From the NCBI GenBank assembly GCA_938075305.1, contig CALJGV010000024.1, forward strand, positions 1 through 64,000: a stretch of 64,000 nucleotides of DNA, given 5' to 3'. The notes under the pieces were generated by a model. The model was not told where the DNA came from, made no database searches, and saw only the letters and a program-made list of their open reading frames with translations. Source of the stretch: an uncultured bacterium. GTDB lineage: Bacteria > Planctomycetota > UBA1135 > GCA-002686595. The position numbers and the translations under genes were made by a program. Position 1 is the first letter of the stretch. Each line of letters opens with the position of its first letter. This document shows, in pieces, positions 62,068 to 64,000 of the stretch.

Positions 62068-63192
62068 ATGGCCATTGCACCCCGCAGATCCCGTCGACGC
62101 CCCTATGGGCCCCTCATCCTGCTCACCCTCCTCATCGGTGGGCTGGGCTGGATCCTGTACCTGCGCGTCACCGGGCAGGCACTGCGGGATCCCTTCGGGC
62201 TCTACACGCCGGCTCCGATGCCGGTGGTCGCCGCCAGTCCGGTCACCGGCCCGACCATCCAGCCCCCCGCCGAGGGGAAGGTGCGCGTGCTCATCTCCTC
62301 GCGTCCCATCGAGGCCTACGCCCGGGTGACGCGCGATGACCTCTTTGACAACCGGCGTGGAGCCTTCAGCTTCATCGACCTGGACGAGGCGTTCGTCGGG
62401 GAGAACGGGGTCCTCGTCGGGACCAGCGGCATTGTCGGGCGCGTCATGGCCAGGGCCAAGCGCCCCGGCTTCGCCTTCACCGAGGCGGACTTCCTGCCCA
62501 AGGGCACCCGCCCCGGACTCGCCGCGGGCATCCCGCCGGGGAAGCGGGCCCTGCGCATCGATGTGGAGCTCGTCCGCGGGATCATCGGCCTCAACCCCGG
62601 GGACCGCTTCGACCTCGTGGCCGCGCGTGAGCTCGAGGCGCCCCGCCCGGCCGCGACCATCTCCCGCGCCGGCGAGGGGCCGGACTTCAGCGGCGTTTAC
62701 TCCGAGCTGATCCAGAAGGATCGCGATCGGCAGGGAGCGGCCTCGACGAAGAGCACGGAGAGGCGCGCGCGGGTCGACGTGATCGTGCAGAACGGCGTGG
62801 TGGTCTCACCGATCGAGACCCGCTTCATCCCGACCTCCAGCTCCAGCCTCACGGCCGGCCAGGTGAGCGGGACGCGCCCCGTCCAGGAGATGATCATCGC
62901 CCTCGCGCCCTCCGAGGTGGCCCCCCTCATGGCGGCCATGCGCCTCGAGGCGGACCTGACCTGCGTGGCGCGCTCCGGTCACCCGGACGATCCCGCCGAG
63001 AGCCTGACCCCGGGGCTGCTGGCCGACGAGGACTCCGAAGGAGACGAGCCCGACGACGAGCCCGAGGGCCCGTCGGTCCTGCCGGCGGGCTACGAGGATC
63101 TGGACATGACCGTCATCGAGACCATCGTGGGCGGTGAGCGTGTGCTGACCCCGGTCCCCAGGGCCCGGGGCGAAGAGGATCCCGAGCGCTGA
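62068..63192 (+). CDS. cpaB: Flp pilus assembly protein CpaB (RcpC), SAF domain
   Basis: This 374-residue protein has a membrane anchor at the N-terminus (PYGPLILLTLLIGGLGWILYL), followed by a SAF/CpaB region: RVLISSRPIEAYARVTRDDL, then IVGRVMARAKRPGFAFTEADF, LPKGTRPGLAAGIPPGKRALRIDV and GLNPGDRFDLVA. These are the usual CpaB landmarks. The C-terminal 80 residues are acidic. It links the secretin to the inner membrane and binds peptidoglycan in other Tad systems. It lies 21 bp after tadE and 4 bp before the last gene, so it belongs to the same operon. Confidence 0.9.
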   Translation: MAIAPRRSRRRPYGPLILLTLLIGGLGWILYLRVTGQALRDPFGLYTPAPMPVVAASPVTGPTIQPPAEGKVRVLISSRPIEAYARVTRDDLFDNRRGAFSFIDLDEAFVGENGVLVGTSGIVGRVMARAKRPGFAFTEADFLPKGTRPGLAAGIPPGKRALRIDVELVRGIIGLNPGDRFDLVAARELEAPRPAATISRAGEGPDFSGVYSELIQKDRDRQGAASTKSTERRARVDVIVQNGVVVSPIETRFIPTSSSSLTAGQVSGTRPVQEMIIALAPSEVAPLMAAMRLEADLTCVARSGHPDDPAESLTPGLLADEDSEGDEPDDEPEGPSVLPAGYEDLDMTVIETIVGGERVLTPVPRARGEEDPER

Positions 63193-63196
63193 TCGG

Positions 63197-64000
63197 ATGA
63201 CCGCGGCCAGCTCGACCTCCAGACCTCGCGGGCTCTCCCGCGAGCCGTTCCGCGCGGCCCCCCGGGGCCGGCGTGGGGTGGTCGTGCTGTTCTTCGCGTT
63301 CTTCTTCATCGCGTTCCTCGGCCTCTGTGCGGTCGTGGTGGACCTCGGGATCGCCCGCACCACCCAGCTCCAGATGCAGACCAGCGCCGACGTGGCGGCG
63401 CTCGAGGGGCTCTCCGGCCGCGACGCGCCGGTCCCCGACCCCGACCAGCAGCGACGCCAGACCGCTTCCCTCTTGGCCCAGCTCGTGTTCGACGAGGACC
63501 TCGACCCTGCCACGGGTCCGGACCAGTACCGACTCGGCGCCGGCCTCGTCCTGGGGACAGGGGTCAGCGGGGTGAACGACCCCACGGGCGGCGTGCTCGA
63601 CCCGGGGGCCCCCTGGATCCCCTCCCTCCAGCTCAACGTGGCCTCGAACCTCCAAAACGGAGACCTGGTCGCGGGCGCGTTCACCGCCCTGGATCCCACC
63701 GACCCCTCCAGGGTCGACTGGCACGACGAGTCCTCCGACTACTCGAGGCTCGACTTCAGCCCGGAGGGCCGCGGGACGGCGTTCCTCGCGCGGCTGCGCA
63801 GGACACGGCCCAACCAACCCCTCGACCGGGTCGCCGGCGTCAGCTCCGCGGGCCCGACCCTTCCCTACCTGTTCGGCCTCGGCTCCGCGGCGCTCGGCAC
63901 CCCCGACCCGGCCGCCTACGACCCGCGCCGGGACGGCATCACGGTCCGGGCCGCAGCCATCGCCGACGCCCGCCCCGTGACCGCCGCGGGGCTGGCCCGT
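63197..64000 (+). CDS. tadG: TadG-like pilus assembly protein, 3' end beyond the window
   Basis: 268 codons are visible from ATG 63197 and the frame is still open at the last base. A basic start (APRGRRGV) is followed by a long membrane segment (VVLFFAFFFIAFLGLCAVVVDLGIA) and the TadE/G-type phrase RTTQLQMQTSADVAALEGL. This is the usual pattern of putative Flp pilus-assembly TadG proteins that carry a large periplasmic domain. The rest (beta-rich so far, no von Willebrand MIDAS seen) is cut off. Its distance from cpaB is 4 bp, so it is co-transcribed. Confidence 0.85.
   Translation, partial: MTAASSTSRPRGLSREPFRAAPRGRRGVVVLFFAFFFIAFLGLCAVVVDLGIARTTQLQMQTSADVAALEGLSGRDAPVPDPDQQRRQTASLLAQLVFDEDLDPATGPDQYRLGAGLVLGTGVSGVNDPTGGVLDPGAPWIPSLQLNVASNLQNGDLVAGAFTALDPTDPSRVDWHDESSDYSRLDFSPEGRGTAFLARLRRTRPNQPLDRVAGVSSAGPTLPYLFGLGSAALGTPDPAAYDPRRDGITVRAAAIADARPVTAAGLAR

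Overview
The window is high-GC bacterial DNA whose gene content points to the Planctomycetota. It carries three two-gene units that pair a planctomycete-type cytochrome c/DUF1549/DUF1553 protein with a DUF1501 protein. It also has a serine/threonine kinase with WD40 repeats beside an ECF sigma factor, and many large secreted proteins. Five secreted proteins share one C-terminal domain that I associate with deep planctomycete lineages; that placement is inference from protein style, not from a search.

Layout. 1-10172: two divergent DUF1501 + cytochrome/DUF1553 units around a shared 0.45 kb intergenic region. 10189-12467: a CstB-like persulfide dioxygenase-rhodanese and an ArsR-type regulator with a dyad at its start. 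12579-20866: a near mirror-image block, with a kinase-WD40 gene and an ECF sigma gene diverging from a short dyad and each followed by one of two paralogous secreted proteins. 21114-26950: secreted proteins (choice-of-anchor-B/LVIVD, duplicated lamin-tail-like) and a CE1-type esterase. 27106-31728: a tightly overlapping operon of transglutaminase-like lipoprotein, short Fe-S protein, molybdopterin oxidoreductase and TorD-type chaperone. 31968-37187: FG-GAP secreted protein, alpha-galactosidase-like protein, TPR membrane protein. 37313-46692: a coiled-coil membrane protein, three small DoxX-like membrane proteins, an atypical SDR with a zinc-knuckle N-terminus, a PQQ-like propeller interrupted by a membrane domain, a small conserved protein, a beta-helix protein and a membrane-anchored unknown.

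46762-53008: a beta-lactamase-family hydrolase; a GrdB-family protein whose reading frame is interrupted by one UGA that looks like selenocysteine (UxxC motif plus a perfect hairpin in the bacterial SECIS position); a SmtB-type regulator overlapping a histidine-rich protein; an unknown lipoprotein; and a GPP34/GOLPH3-family protein. 53112-57519: the third cytochrome/DUF1553 + DUF1501 unit. 57772-64000: an ECF sigma gene overlapping the secretin gene of a Tad/Flp pilus operon (secretin, Flp pilin, prepilin peptidase, TadE, CpaB, TadG), which runs off the right edge.

The strongest candidates for a second look are the selenoprotein at 49157-49906, the mirror-image sigma/kinase block, the molybdoenzyme operon with a cysteine-deficient Fe-S partner, and the shared C-terminal domain of the secreted proteins. 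No CRISPR array, tRNA, rRNA or insertion sequence was seen.
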